A DNA stretch of 64,000 nucleotides from Chryseobacterium herbae (lineage in GTDB: Bacteria; Bacteroidota; Bacteroidia; Flavobacteriales; Weeksellaceae): contig NZ_JAOAMU010000005.1 in the NCBI RefSeq assembly GCF_025154075.1, forward strand, positions 1-64,000, given 5' to 3'. Position numbers and translations under genes: made by a program. This document shows positions 16,921-25,927 of the stretch, piece by piece (the stretch's first letter is position 1; every line of letters starts with the position of its first letter). The notes below the pieces were generated by a model that was not told where the DNA came from, did not search any database, and saw nothing but the letters and a program-made list of their open reading frames with translations.

Positions 16921-18831
16921 ATGAAAAATATAGATATACGATACCCGGCCAATATTGGTATTGCTGATATTGATGTTTATAAAGCCCGTAGAAAGAAAAC
17001 TTTTATAAACACGGCCAATTACTACATCAAAGTAAGAACTACACCTCCTTACAACGGCGAATTCGGCTTTGATTGGATTGATATAGATCCTTCCAGCGGC
17101 GACGTACAGAAAATACAAGATGTAAATATCTCGGAACTGGAATATTATTACAAAAAACCTTTTAATGCTAATGATCCCAGGGATTTGGGAAATATAGTAC
17201 CCGCTACGGACAAAACAGGAGTCAACGACACCATAAAAGAAAACTATCCTATAATAGAATCAGGGAAAAAAGTTGATATCCCCTGGGTTTTAATAAAACC
17301 CACTCAATCTATCCAACTTTCTCTTGAAGTAAATCTTACCACTGCCACTGCCATCACATCAGAGGCGATAAGTATTACCGGAGACGAATTCTATGATTTC
17401 GAAATTGTAGGAGGTACTAAAACAGGTAATAAGACGGAAAAAAGCTTAACAGCAGACAAAGAAATCTTCATCTTAAAAATAAAATGCCTCAAAGAAAGTC
17501 CCGAAAACAATTATTTTATTCTTCAGCAGAGCTCCGGAGACAAACCTATTAAAGTGGGAGGATTTACGATGATGGAAAATAAAATTCAAAAAATAAAGTT
17601 CAGAATTATTGCACTGGTATCTTCTGACGGTACCCAAGCGACAAAAGCGAAGAATCTTTTCCAAAAATTTGTAAAGGCTGATATTCTGAAATACCTTAAT
17701 AACAATTCTTTAAACCAGGCAGGATATGAAGTGGATATTGAAAACCAGGATATGTTTGATAACCTTGCAACGGCTAATCTTGATGATTATTATTACGCAT
17801 TTGATAAAACAGAATGGACAGCCAAAAAATATTTTGGTAAAAAGGGTACAGACGAAGTGATTGTAGAAAACCAAAAAGACATTGGCGAACCGGATAAAAA
17901 CAACAATCTGGACACTGTTATTTTTGAGGAATATCAAACTTATTTAGCTTCCCGGAAAAAGAATTATACAGGCGGAATTATTATCCTCAATGATTATTTA
18001 TCTTCAAACCCTGATTCCGGAGCCTATAGTAAGCCAGATCCTCTCAATTACTATAAACTTATGGTGTTTGTACGAAATATTGATCAAAAATTCACTTATT
18101 GTCATGAAATAGGACATATGCTTGGGCTTCAACATTTATTTTTTAATACCGCAGAGCAACAGAGTTATAAAGTTGATCGTGAAAAAATTTTAGGGAATGA
18201 CCTGCCCGAAAATTCACCAGAATATAAATCTGGCGTTTTAAAGACCATCAGCTTTATGGAGGGTTCTACCGGCGCTATCTTTTTTAATGGTATCACAGTC
18301 GGTAAAAAAGAGAACATTCTAGCCGGACTCAACAATCTCATCAAGACCATGCAAAAAAGATATGATGACACCAAAAAGAACCGAGATAATGTAATTTTGA
18401 AATATAAAAACTTCCCGAATTCTTATAAAATAAACAGCACACAAACAAAAGGAGAATATATTGCCGCCTGCAATGAAAGTATGAATACGGCACAGGACTA
18501 TAATAATGCTAACAAAAAAGCAATAAAAGTCCTTAATAAAAACAATGATTATGGTTACCACACTTTAACAGAATTGGCCTACTTCTTAAGAAAAGATGCC
18601 ATTTCTTTAGCAAAGGAATACTATGAATGTCTTAAAATAGTGATCAAGCAGGATCATGACAACTATTTAATGTTTAAAATAAGAACCACACAGAACATTA
18701 TGGATTACAATGATCCTGGAATAAGGTATCTCCATAACCAGATAAAAATTATGAGAGATGATTACGGGAATTTTACGGATCTCAAAAAAGGAATTTCCTC
18801 ACCAAAAGCGCCTCTAAAAAAGAAAAAATAG
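16921..18831 (+). CDS. Metzincin-type zinc metalloprotease, leaderless
   Basis: 636 residues. The extended zinc motif HEIGHMLGLQH is at 395-405 (all three His present, catalytic Glu396). A NIMDY sequence at 592-596 resembles the Met-turn of pappalysin-like (M43) enzymes, though about 190 residues after the zinc site, so a large insertion rich in Lys, Asn and Tyr lies between. The N-terminal 240 residues contain GEFGFDWID and beta-type segments and have no known motif; they could be a delivery or targeting domain. No signal peptide. It lies behind a terminator and 160 nt before the regulator gene. A secreted toxin-like protease is likely; its route is unknown. Confidence 0.82.
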   Translation: MKNIDIRYPANIGIADIDVYKARRKKTFINTANYYIKVRTTPPYNGEFGFDWIDIDPSSGDVQKIQDVNISELEYYYKKPFNANDPRDLGNIVPATDKTGVNDTIKENYPIIESGKKVDIPWVLIKPTQSIQLSLEVNLTTATAITSEAISITGDEFYDFEIVGGTKTGNKTEKSLTADKEIFILKIKCLKESPENNYFILQQSSGDKPIKVGGFTMMENKIQKIKFRIIALVSSDGTQATKAKNLFQKFVKADILKYLNNNSLNQAGYEVDIENQDMFDNLATANLDDYYYAFDKTEWTAKKYFGKKGTDEVIVENQKDIGEPDKNNNLDTVIFEEYQTYLASRKKNYTGGIIILNDYLSSNPDSGAYSKPDPLNYYKLMVFVRNIDQKFTYCHEIGHMLGLQHLFFNTAEQQSYKVDREKILGNDLPENSPEYKSGVLKTISFMEGSTGAIFFNGITVGKKENILAGLNNLIKTMQKRYDDTKKNRDNVILKYKNFPNSYKINSTQTKGEYIAACNESMNTAQDYNNANKKAIKVLNKNNDYGYHTLTELAYFLRKDAISLAKEYYECLKIVIKQDHDNYLMFKIRTTQNIMDYNDPGIRYLHNQIKIMRDDYGNFTDLKKGISSPKAPLKKKK

Positions 18832-18844
18832 AAAATCCAATAAA

Positions 18845-18875
18845 CCAGTAGCGTGAAATTATTTCATGCTACTGG
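18845..18875 (+). terminator. Hairpin after the metalloprotease gene
   Basis: A 15-bp stem with one G-T pair, CCAGTAGCGTGAAAT with ATTTCATGCTACTGG, 13 nt after the stop. The downstream run is A-rich rather than T-rich, so it may act as an mRNA 3' end rather than a classic terminator. Confidence 0.55.
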
Positions 18876-18902
18876 CTTAAAAAAAGCCACATAAAATTAA
18901 AA

Positions 18903-18938
18903 CACGACACGTTTTGTCGCATTAAGCCTATATATTTG
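18903..18938 (+). promoter_or_regulatory. Regulon site D: palindrome plus -7 box (WYL regulator)
   Basis: CGACACGTTTTGTCG at 18905-18919, 11 nt, TATATTTG at 18931-18938. It lies in front of the regulator gene and suggests autoregulation. Confidence 0.82.
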
Positions 18939-18992
18939 TCTTATAAAATTTTACCATGAAACGCAGCTTGCTGCAGCATAAATTATAGACGA

Positions 18993-19913
18993 ATGAAAAA
19001 AGATTTTTATCTGACAAGATATGCCTTAATTATAAAAAGATTAGAAAGTTCTCCTGCTACTTATTCCCAGCTGGAGGACTATCTTCTCAACTCTTTCGAA
19101 TTTCAGGATGCAGGGATCAAGAGCTACTCGATTCGCACATTGCAGAGGGATATTCGTGAGATTTCCGATCTTTTTAATCTTTCCATTCACAATAAAAAGA
19201 AGGGAGATAACCGGTATTACATCGAAAGCCGTCCCATCATGGAAGTGGATGAATACAACCAGAAGCTATTGGAATCTTTTCAGGTAAGTAATGCATTGAA
19301 CCTTCATCCGAATTTTTCAGATTTTATCTTTTTCGAAAGCAGAAAACCTACCGGAATTGAGCATTTCTATGATCTTTTCTTCGCCATCCGTAATAAAAGA
19401 GTGGTAAGCTTTGAACATTACAACTACAAAAATAAAATAATGACTTCCCGGAAAGTACATCCTTTGGCTTTAAAGGAATCCAAAGACAGATGGTACCTCA
19501 TCGCTATTGACACCAAAGACAAAGTTCTGAAGTCATTTGGTCTGGACAGGGTCAACTATCTGGATGTGAGCGACAATAAATTCCGTGAAAAGTACAATTA
19601 CAATTTCAGAGAACATTTCAAAAATGCTTTCGGCGTTATGAATCTGGCAGAGCAGAATCCGGAGAAAATCGTCATGAAATGCAGCAGACATCAGGGAGAA
19701 TACATCAGAAGTTTTCCGCTTCACCAGTCTCAGAAAGAAACCAAAGAAACACCGGAAGAAATCTATTTTGAGTTCTTCCTCCACCCTACTTATGATTTTA
19801 TGCAGGAAATTCTTTCGTATGGAAAAGAAGTCACGGTCCTGGAACCTAAAGGTTTAGTTGATGACATCCGCACCCATCTTCAGGAGTCCCTAAACCGTTA
19901 TTTTGAAAGCTAA
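18993..19913 (+). CDS. WYL-domain transcriptional regulator
   Basis: 306 residues. The N-terminus (1-75) is a winged helix-turn-helix of the DeoR-like type with SIRTLQRDIREISDL as its recognition region. A WYL domain follows (about 122-195; RWYLIAID gives Trp167, Tyr168, Leu169), then a C-terminal WCX-like extension. WYL domains sense ligands, often nucleic-acid-derived, and many control phage defence or mobile genes. Palindrome site D precedes the gene and the same palindrome precedes four other promoters upstream, so this protein is the obvious candidate to bind it. That link is inferred, not shown. Confidence 0.88.
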   Translation: MKKDFYLTRYALIIKRLESSPATYSQLEDYLLNSFEFQDAGIKSYSIRTLQRDIREISDLFNLSIHNKKKGDNRYYIESRPIMEVDEYNQKLLESFQVSNALNLHPNFSDFIFFESRKPTGIEHFYDLFFAIRNKRVVSFEHYNYKNKIMTSRKVHPLALKESKDRWYLIAIDTKDKVLKSFGLDRVNYLDVSDNKFREKYNYNFREHFKNAFGVMNLAEQNPEKIVMKCSRHQGEYIRSFPLHQSQKETKETPEEIYFEFFLHPTYDFMQEILSYGKEVTVLEPKGLVDDIRTHLQESLNRYFES

Positions 19914-19968
19914 TTAACAAGAACAAAAAGCTCATTTATTTTAATTATATTTACATAAATATACTCTT

Positions 19969-20595
19969 TTGAAAGCTTTATTTCTTTACCTGTTCTGCCT
20001 TATTTCTTCCTTTTGCTTTTCCCAGCAGAAAGAAGAATTCCGGAATGTAAAAAACTATTACAACCAACACCGGAGTATGCTAAATACAGAGTTTAAAAAG
20101 AAATTTGACCTGGAACCCGACTCTTTCAGGAAAGCCAATATAAAACTTGATTTTGTTCTTTTCATGAAAAAGATGGACAGCATTGAAAATGTTGCGATGA
20201 TTGGCGCTCTGCTTAAAGTTAGAAACCTTGAAGATCTGCAATCATTGAAAAACCCAAAAGGCATATCAGAAAACAACACCGGGAAACCGGCCGTTTTTGA
20301 GAAGCCCGCTGATTATCCGGGTGGTTTTAATACGTTGAGACAGGAAGTGGCCCATCTTTTTTACACACCCGCTGTTTACACCGAAGCCAAAACCGTAAAA
20401 ACAGACGTGGCTTTTATTGTGGAAAAAGACGGAAGCATCAGCAATGTCCATGCAAAAGGGGATAATTTCACATTCAACCGACAGGCTGAGATCGCGCTGT
20501 ACTCTGTTTCGGAAAAATTTTCTCCGGCGATTATCAATGGAGATCCGGTAAGACACAGCCTCAGACTTCCTTTAACATTAACGATTGAAGATTAA
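19969..20595 (+). CDS. Secreted TonB-C-like protein
   Basis: 208 residues starting at TTG; no ATG lies near, and the signal peptide (KALFLYLFCLISSFCFSQ) begins directly after, so TTG is the best start. The C-terminal 90 residues (YPGGFNTLRQEVAHLF, TDVAFIVEKDGSISNV, and the final RLPLTLTIED) match the energy-transducer TonB C-terminal fold as found in many Bacteroidota secreted proteins. There is no transmembrane anchor, so it is unlikely to be a working TonB. The stop is adjacent to the tadA ATG. Confidence 0.7.
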   Translation: MKALFLYLFCLISSFCFSQQKEEFRNVKNYYNQHRSMLNTEFKKKFDLEPDSFRKANIKLDFVLFMKKMDSIENVAMIGALLKVRNLEDLQSLKNPKGISENNTGKPAVFEKPADYPGGFNTLRQEVAHLFYTPAVYTEAKTVKTDVAFIVEKDGSISNVHAKGDNFTFNRQAEIALYSVSEKFSPAIINGDPVRHSLRLPLTLTIED

Positions 20596-21027
20596 ATGTT
20601 TACCGACGAATATTACATGAAGATGGCCCTGCAGGAAGCAGAAGCTGCATTAGAAAAAGATGAGGTTCCCATCGGATGTATCGTGGTTTCCAATAACCGC
20701 ATCATTGCAAGAGCCCACAACCTTACCGAAACCCTGAACGACGTGACAGCCCACGCAGAAATGCAGGCAATCACCTCCGCTGCGAATTTTCTTGGTGGCA
20801 AATATCTGATCAACTGTACACTTTATGTGACACTAGAACCATGTGTGATGTGCTCGGGTGCACTTTCCTGGTCACAGATTTCCAAAGTGGTGATTGGTGC
20901 AAGAGATGAACAGAGAGGATTTATCAACAAACACCTTTCTCTGCATCCAAAAACAGAAATCGTAACCGGAGTGATGGAACATGAATGTTCAACTATCGTC
21001 AAGGAATTCTTTAAAAGCAAAAGATAA
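20596..21027 (+). CDS. tadA: tRNA adenosine(34) deaminase
   Basis: 143 residues. The cytidine deaminase-type zinc site is intact: HAE (His53, Glu55) and PCVMC (Cys83, Cys86). The enzyme converts A34 to inosine in tRNA-Arg(ACG). Size and motifs match TadA; a guanine deaminase-like function is the less likely alternative. The ATG directly follows the stop of the TonB-C-like gene, suggesting a shared transcript. Confidence 0.9.
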   Translation: MFTDEYYMKMALQEAEAALEKDEVPIGCIVVSNNRIIARAHNLTETLNDVTAHAEMQAITSAANFLGGKYLINCTLYVTLEPCVMCSGALSWSQISKVVIGARDEQRGFINKHLSLHPKTEIVTGVMEHECSTIVKEFFKSKR

Positions 21028-21059
21028 TTGAGTTTGAGAGTCGGAGCGTTTTAGGATTT

Positions 21060-21160
21060 GAGAGTTTCGAGATGCGGGGTTCGGGTTTTCTAATACCTGA
21101 AAACTCATAGTTCCCTAAAAAATTCACTTTTCACTTGCGAAGCAAAATTCACCATTGACA
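21060..21160. repeat. Dispersed intergenic repeats (inverted relative to 26.5-27 kb)
   Basis: GTTTCGAGATGCGGGG (from about 21065) is the reverse complement of wording at about 26945-26965. TTCACTTGCGAAGCAAAA (about 21130-21147) is the reverse complement of the TTTTGCTTCGCAAGTGAA family at 26531-26870. Confidence 0.6.
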
Positions 21161-21194
21161 ATCTTAAATCTGATGTCTGAAATCTTTTTGCAGT

Positions 21195-22346
21195 CTATTC
21201 CGTATCTTCTATAACCGCATGGAAAAGAGGTTTTAAAGCATTCATCTTTCTCCAGTTCAATTCTTTGGTCTTTATCATGTATTTTCTAAAGCTGAGTGTG
21301 AGAAGACTATCTTTTTTCTGGTACACATAATCAACCTTTGTCTTTTTGTTTGTATAATCTTCGAGAATAAGCTGATTCTTTGATCTCTGTACATAATGAA
21401 AATCCACCATCTTTTCATTTTTGTCCATGAGAATAAGATAGCTGTTCCGGTGAAAGAAAACATATTGAATATCTGAATCGGCATCTAAATTTTTAAAAGC
21501 ACCATGAAGCAAAGGTCTATCTGAGGTGTCATCATTAAAATTCCCTGAATTAATAAACGGAAAAAGTATCGCAGCCAGTGAAAGTCCTACAAAAGCCGTC
21601 TTGAAAAAGATCCAGACAGGCTGAAACTTTGGATTGATTTCTCTTTTTTCTTCCCGATTCACTTCCTGTTTTAAAATCAAGAAACGATATAGCGGTATCC
21701 AGTCATTTTTTAATGCAAAAACAGCCATAGAAAGCAGGATCAGAGAAAAGAATTTAACCGAGATATCAAATCCTATATTAATGAGGAAAATATTAATCAG
21801 GATGCCGATGGACACCAACAGTCCCAGCACACGCGTTTTACGGAAAAGAATCAGGAGTGTTGTCAAAATCTCCAAAATTCCCGCAGATACGGAATACAAC
21901 CGGGAAGTTCCCATTGTACTCCAAAACAAAATGTCTTTATCCAGATTTCCAAAGCGGGAGTACAAAATATTAGGTTCGGGAAGATAGAATTGGGCTTTAA
22001 AAACTTTATCAAAACCATATTTCATCAGAATCACAACCAAGTATAAAACGATGATTTCTTTAGACAAATCAAGAATTCTCTGCTGGTATTTCTTTTTGAT
22101 CAATATAGCTGCTAAAGCCGATACAATCATAAGAATCATGACCAATGCAAACATAGAACTGCTGTCCGAAGAAAAATCTATTCTTGATTGATTGATCTTA
22201 AAAATATTTTTCACAATCCAGTCTGCGAGATCTTCCCATAAAAACAATGACCAGCTTTGCTGAAAATCACCCAGAAAAGTTAATGGAAAGAAGAGCAGGA
22301 ACAGCAGAAAAAAGATTCCGATTCCAGGCAGAAGTCTATTTCTCAT
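21195..22346 (-). CDS. DoxX-like polytopic membrane protein
   Basis: 383 residues. The first 250 contain about seven hydrophobic helices, arranged as in DoxX/MauE-like membrane proteins that often assist redox processes; this is a loose resemblance. Residues about 265-383 form a soluble tail containing LHGAFKNLDADSDIQYVFFH and KKDSLLTLSFRKYMIK, unlike DoxX. The start overlaps the 3' end of the upstream paralogue gene by 11 nt, so the three genes from 23518 down to here are probably one operon. Function unknown. Confidence 0.65.
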   Translation of the reverse strand: MRNRLLPGIGIFFLLFLLFFPLTFLGDFQQSWSLFLWEDLADWIVKNIFKINQSRIDFSSDSSSMFALVMILMIVSALAAILIKKKYQQRILDLSKEIIVLYLVVILMKYGFDKVFKAQFYLPEPNILYSRFGNLDKDILFWSTMGTSRLYSVSAGILEILTTLLILFRKTRVLGLLVSIGILINIFLINIGFDISVKFFSLILLSMAVFALKNDWIPLYRFLILKQEVNREEKREINPKFQPVWIFFKTAFVGLSLAAILFPFINSGNFNDDTSDRPLLHGAFKNLDADSDIQYVFFHRNSYLILMDKNEKMVDFHYVQRSKNQLILEDYTNKKTKVDYVYQKKDSLLTLSFRKYMIKTKELNWRKMNALKPLFHAVIEDTE

Positions 22347-22905
22347 TATTTTTTTTGTTCTTTTTCCAGCTGTATAATCCTGAAGCTCCGGAAAACATCA
22401 GGATACCCAAAAGAAGACCTCTCGGTATCTTTTCTGACTTTTCTTTTTCAGGTTTAGTAGCGGCAGGTTTAATGACTTTATAGGATTTGTCCTGTTTGTT
22501 ATACTTCACAACAACAACGCTGTCCATATCATTAACGAACTGATAATTATTTTTCAGAACTGTTTTTACGCTGTCTATATTCTTTTTTGCAAAAAGAGCA
22601 CGATTATGTACCACCTTTCTTCCTGGCTGCCATTCCTCTTTTTTATCATTAAATAAAATACCGGCAGATCTGGTTACCAGAACACTTTCTCCATCCTCAA
22701 GAATAATCACAGAATCTAGTTTCATTTTTTCGTAAAACGGTCTGGAATCACCTAAATTAGAAAAGTTGGCATCAAAAAGATTTTTAGAAACGGCTGTATT
22801 GAAATCTGCCGAATGTCCACTGTGGCTTTTAAAAGCAATCAGTTTGGTTTGTGAAAAGATGGAAATACTTATCAGAAAAGCTAGAAATGAATACGATATT
22901 TTCAT
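22336..22905 (-). CDS. Secreted, C-terminally anchored protein, paralogue 1
   Basis: 189 residues from the ATG at 22905, picked because it aligns with the start of the neighbouring paralogue. A signal peptide ending SIFSQ is followed by TKLIAFKSHSGHSADFN, shared with paralogue 2. One transmembrane helix near the C-terminus (GLLLGILMFSGASGLYSW) ends in a Lys/Asn-rich tail, so the protein faces the periplasm from the inner membrane. No recognised family. Confidence 0.7.
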   Translation of the reverse strand: MKISYSFLAFLISISIFSQTKLIAFKSHSGHSADFNTAVSKNLFDANFSNLGDSRPFYEKMKLDSVIILEDGESVLVTRSAGILFNDKKEEWQPGRKVVHNRALFAKKNIDSVKTVLKNNYQFVNDMDSVVVVKYNKQDKSYKVIKPAATKPEKEKSEKIPRGLLLGILMFSGASGLYSWKKNKKNNEK

Positions 22906-22948
22906 GGGAGTCATTTAAAGTTAAAAAATCATTTTGAGAAGATGCCGA

Positions 22949-23518
22949 TTATTTCTTTTTATTTTTTTTCCAGCTGTAGAATCCTGAAGCTCCGGAAAAC
23001 ATCAGGATACCCAAAAGAAGACCCCTCGGGATTTTTTCTGACTTTTCTTTCTTCGGATTTACTTTTTTTACAGGTTTTACTTCTTTATAGGACTTATTTT
23101 GTTGATCATATTCTACAAAAACAACACTGTCCATATCATTGACAAAGTAATAATCTCTCTTCAGTACATTTTTTACACTGTCAATATTTTTCTTTGAGAA
23201 AAGGGCATGATTCCGTACCACTTCCCTTCCCGGTTCCCAAACTCTTTTAGTCCCATCGGGAACTATTTTTTTTGCAGAACTGGTCACTAAAACACTTTCT
23301 TCATCATTAAGAATGATCACGGAATCCAGTCTCGCATCTCTTACATATCTTTTCGGGACTATACCAAGATTTGACGAATTAGCATCGAAAAGATCTTCAG
23401 AAACTGCTGTATTGAAATCTGCCGAATGACCGCTATGGCTTTTGAAAGCGATCAGTTTGGTTTGTGAAAAAAGGAATGTGCTAATGGTTATAGCAAGGAG
23501 AGCGTAGATTGTTTTCAT
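22949..23518 (-). CDS. Secreted, C-terminally anchored protein, paralogue 2
   Basis: 189 residues, the same length and architecture as paralogue 1 just downstream: signal peptide ending LFSQ, SHSGHSADFN, VNDMDSVV near the centre, and the C-terminal helix GLLLGILMFSGASGFYSW. The DNA is close to identical over the 3' end, showing a recent tandem duplication. Function unknown. Confidence 0.7.
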   Translation of the reverse strand: MKTIYALLAITISTFLFSQTKLIAFKSHSGHSADFNTAVSEDLFDANSSNLGIVPKRYVRDARLDSVIILNDEESVLVTSSAKKIVPDGTKRVWEPGREVVRNHALFSKKNIDSVKNVLKRDYYFVNDMDSVVFVEYDQQNKSYKEVKPVKKVNPKKEKSEKIPRGLLLGILMFSGASGFYSWKKNKKK

Positions 23519-23565
23519 GGAAGTATTTGCAGATTTGATAGCTTATTCCACGAAAGGTTAAATCA

Positions 23566-24105
23566 TTATTTATTTTTTAAGACAGAATACATCATCACAT
23601 CAAAGTATTCGCCGTCTTTTTTGAGATGTTGTTTCAGCAACGCTTCTTCTTCCATACCGGCTTTTTCCATGATTCTTCCGGAAGCGGGGTTGTGGAGAAA
23701 ATAGGTAGCGTAGATTTTATTAACTTCCAGTTCACGGAATCCAAAATCGATGAGGGCAATGGCAGCTTCAGTGATGTATCCTTGGTTCCAGAATGGTTTT
23801 CCCATCCAATAGCCCAGTTCGGCTTTATCATCATCTCTGTCGTGAAGACCGATAGCGCCAATAATTTGTCCTTCTTTGTTGCGAACTGCAAACGTGTATC
23901 CTGTATTGTTTTCAAAGGCTTCTCTGGAGATTTTCAACCAGAATTCTGCATGTTCCAGCATATACGGATAAGGAATATTGGAAGTAAGATCTGAGAAAAT
24001 TTTCTCCTGAAGATAAATTTTTACAGAAGGAATATCCTCCTCTTTCAACTGTGAAAGGATCAGCCTTTCTGTTTCTATGGTCGGAAATTCTTCTAATTTT
24101 CTCAT
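23566..24105 (-). CDS. GNAT acetyltransferase, RimJ/RimL type
   Basis: 179 residues. The start (IETERLILSQLKEEDI) and the region IGAIGLHDRDDDKAELGYWMG followed by GYITEAAIALIDFGF are the standard GNAT layout of RimJ/RimL-like N-acetyltransferases, which use acetyl-CoA to acetylate protein N-termini or small amines. Substrate cannot be assigned. Lies 47 nt from coaX on the same strand. Confidence 0.88.
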   Translation of the reverse strand: MRKLEEFPTIETERLILSQLKEEDIPSVKIYLQEKIFSDLTSNIPYPYMLEHAEFWLKISREAFENNTGYTFAVRNKEGQIIGAIGLHDRDDDKAELGYWMGKPFWNQGYITEAAIALIDFGFRELEVNKIYATYFLHNPASGRIMEKAGMEEEALLKQHLKKDGEYFDVMMYSVLKNK

Positions 24106-24152
24106 ATCCCGTTTTTAATATCTTGAAATTTTAAGCCTTAATCTTACGAAGG

Positions 24153-24911
24153 TTATAAATCTTTTCCCAGGAAATAAAGTCCTTTCAGTGTATGCAATCT
24201 GTCCATCACATGAATCTTTTCTGTCAACGGTTTATACACGTGGGAAACTCCACCTGTCGCGACAACAAAACAGTCATCATTCACCTCATCGTTGATACGG
24301 TCTACAAAACCTTCTACCATCCCCAAAAATCCGTAAACCATACCACTCTGCATACAGGTTACGGTATCTAATCCAAGGACTGTTTTAGGCTTTTTAAGCT
24401 CGATGTCAGGAAGCTGTGCCGTCTGGCTGATCAGTGAATTCAAAGAAGTTACAATTCCCGGCGCGATAATTACACCTAATGTTTCTCCTGTTTCCGTAAC
24501 ACAACTTGCGGTAAGAGCTGTTCCAAAATCAATAACGATTTTCTTACGGTTGGGATACAGATTGTGGGCAGCTACAAGGTTGGCATAAATATCCGTTCCC
24601 ATCTGCTTAGATTTCGCCTGAACCCCGGAAGGTGTAGATCTGTCGACGATCACCGGTGAAATCTTATGGATCTTTTTAATGGCCGAACTGATCACTTTGG
24701 TAAGCTGTGGAACCACAGATCCTATAATGACTTTGCTGATCTCTTCCGGTTCTATTTTGTAGGTCTGATACAGCATCAGCATCTGTACATACAGTTCGTC
24801 TACCGTTCTGTACGGCTTGGTATTGATCACCCATGAAATATCACAGTTGTCTCCATTGAAAAGTCCGAATCTGATATTGCTGTTCCCTACGTTGATTACG
24901 ATTGAATTCAT
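24153..24911 (-). CDS. coaX: Type III pantothenate kinase
   Basis: 252 residues from the ATG at 24911; the family begins at MNSIVINVGNSNIRFG, so the longer reading frame back to 24971 is not used. It phosphorylates pantothenate in the first step of coenzyme A synthesis. ASKHA-fold signatures are visible: NVGNSNIRFG (7-16), IDFGTALTASCV (about 122-133) and the later VATGGVSHV. CoaX enzymes need a monovalent cation and are not feedback-inhibited by CoA. Confidence 0.93.
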   Translation of the reverse strand: MNSIVINVGNSNIRFGLFNGDNCDISWVINTKPYRTVDELYVQMLMLYQTYKIEPEEISKVIIGSVVPQLTKVISSAIKKIHKISPVIVDRSTPSGVQAKSKQMGTDIYANLVAAHNLYPNRKKIVIDFGTALTASCVTETGETLGVIIAPGIVTSLNSLISQTAQLPDIELKKPKTVLGLDTVTCMQSGMVYGFLGMVEGFVDRINDEVNDDCFVVATGGVSHVYKPLTEKIHVMDRLHTLKGLYFLGKDL

Positions 24912-25190
24912 TTGATTTTTTAAGCTAGTCTGGGTTAAAAAACAGGTGTAAAAATAAGGCTTTATCCTCAAAAATAAGCAATATCGGTGTTATTTAGAGT
25001 AATTCATGAATCCAGATTTATAACTTTTAATAATTTGTTGATTAAACGTTCTCATTTAAAGCACAAGGAGCATTAAAACCCCCGTATTAACTTTTTAAAA
25101 ACATTTAATTATATTTATAATTGAAACATTTACCTTTTAAATATGATAGATCATATCATTCAGAATAATCAGAATACACAAAAATCATAG

Positions 25191-25811
25191 ATGAAAAAAA
25201 TACTATTTCTCATATTACTATCCATTGTTACTTCTTTTAATGCACAGAAAAAAAAGGCTTATTACAACGAAGACATGAAAGAGATAAGTAAAACTGAGTT
25301 TTTCAACCAAAGAGATTACAGTAAAAATATAGACTTGTATATCGAAGATCAAGAACAATTTAACAATATATTAGTTCGCCGAAAAAATCATGGAAAACTG
25401 AGTGAAATTGAGCTCAAAGAGCTACAAATATCCCTGTCAGGCAAGAAACTTGACAAGAACCTTATTATTATATATTACCCAGGAAAAGACAGCTACAACA
25501 CTATAGATAAAAATACATCCTGGAATGTGTTTAATAAAAGTAACCTAAAAAAATTAAATAGAAAAGACGATTACGAAGGCTTTTGGATATACAAAGATTA
25601 TGATGGTCTGCAATACTACTTTCCGGATCGGGTTAATTGGCAGCCCGACAAAGACGGGGTGATCGAAAATTTATTTTTTAAAAACCATTATCCTTTCTTT
25701 AGTTTTGTTGTCATTGATAAAAAGGGAAACTATATATCTTATTTCAGTGAATTTGGAAAAGACACGGTCTGGAAATTGGTTAAAGAATTAAAAAGAACAG
25801 ACTCTAGATGA
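25191..25811 (+). CDS. Secreted protein of unknown function
   Basis: 206 residues: signal peptide MKKILFLILLSIVTSFNAQ, then a Lys/Tyr/Asn-rich domain with NLIIIYYPGKDSYNT and a final SFVVIDKKGNYISYFSEFGKD, reminiscent of a thioredoxin-like or redox-type secreted domain, but no CxxC is present. Not recognised. The DNA is AT-rich. The 279-nt region upstream holds only a small palindrome (ATGATAGATCAT, about 25142) that I can see. Confidence 0.6.
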   Translation: MKKILFLILLSIVTSFNAQKKKAYYNEDMKEISKTEFFNQRDYSKNIDLYIEDQEQFNNILVRRKNHGKLSEIELKELQISLSGKKLDKNLIIIYYPGKDSYNTIDKNTSWNVFNKSNLKKLNRKDDYEGFWIYKDYDGLQYYFPDRVNWQPDKDGVIENLFFKNHYPFFSFVVIDKKGNYISYFSEFGKDTVWKLVKELKRTDSR

Positions 25812-25927
25812 TATTTTAAATTAATATCCTCATGTTTCCAGTCTATAGAAAATTTAAGTGCCAGATTTAGAAAATTGAAAACAATTAATTACCTTTAAAA
25901 CTCAAAATATTTTAAATCTCATCTTCC

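Noticed and set aside
11170..18831. Complete prophage or contractile injection system
   Set aside because: Fibre-like and endolysin-like genes are present, but no capsid, terminase, portal, sheath, tube, integrase or AAA ATPase was seen.
19969..20595. Functional TonB protein
   Set aside because: It has a cleavable signal peptide, no membrane anchor and no Pro-rich linker; only the C-terminal fold resembles TonB.
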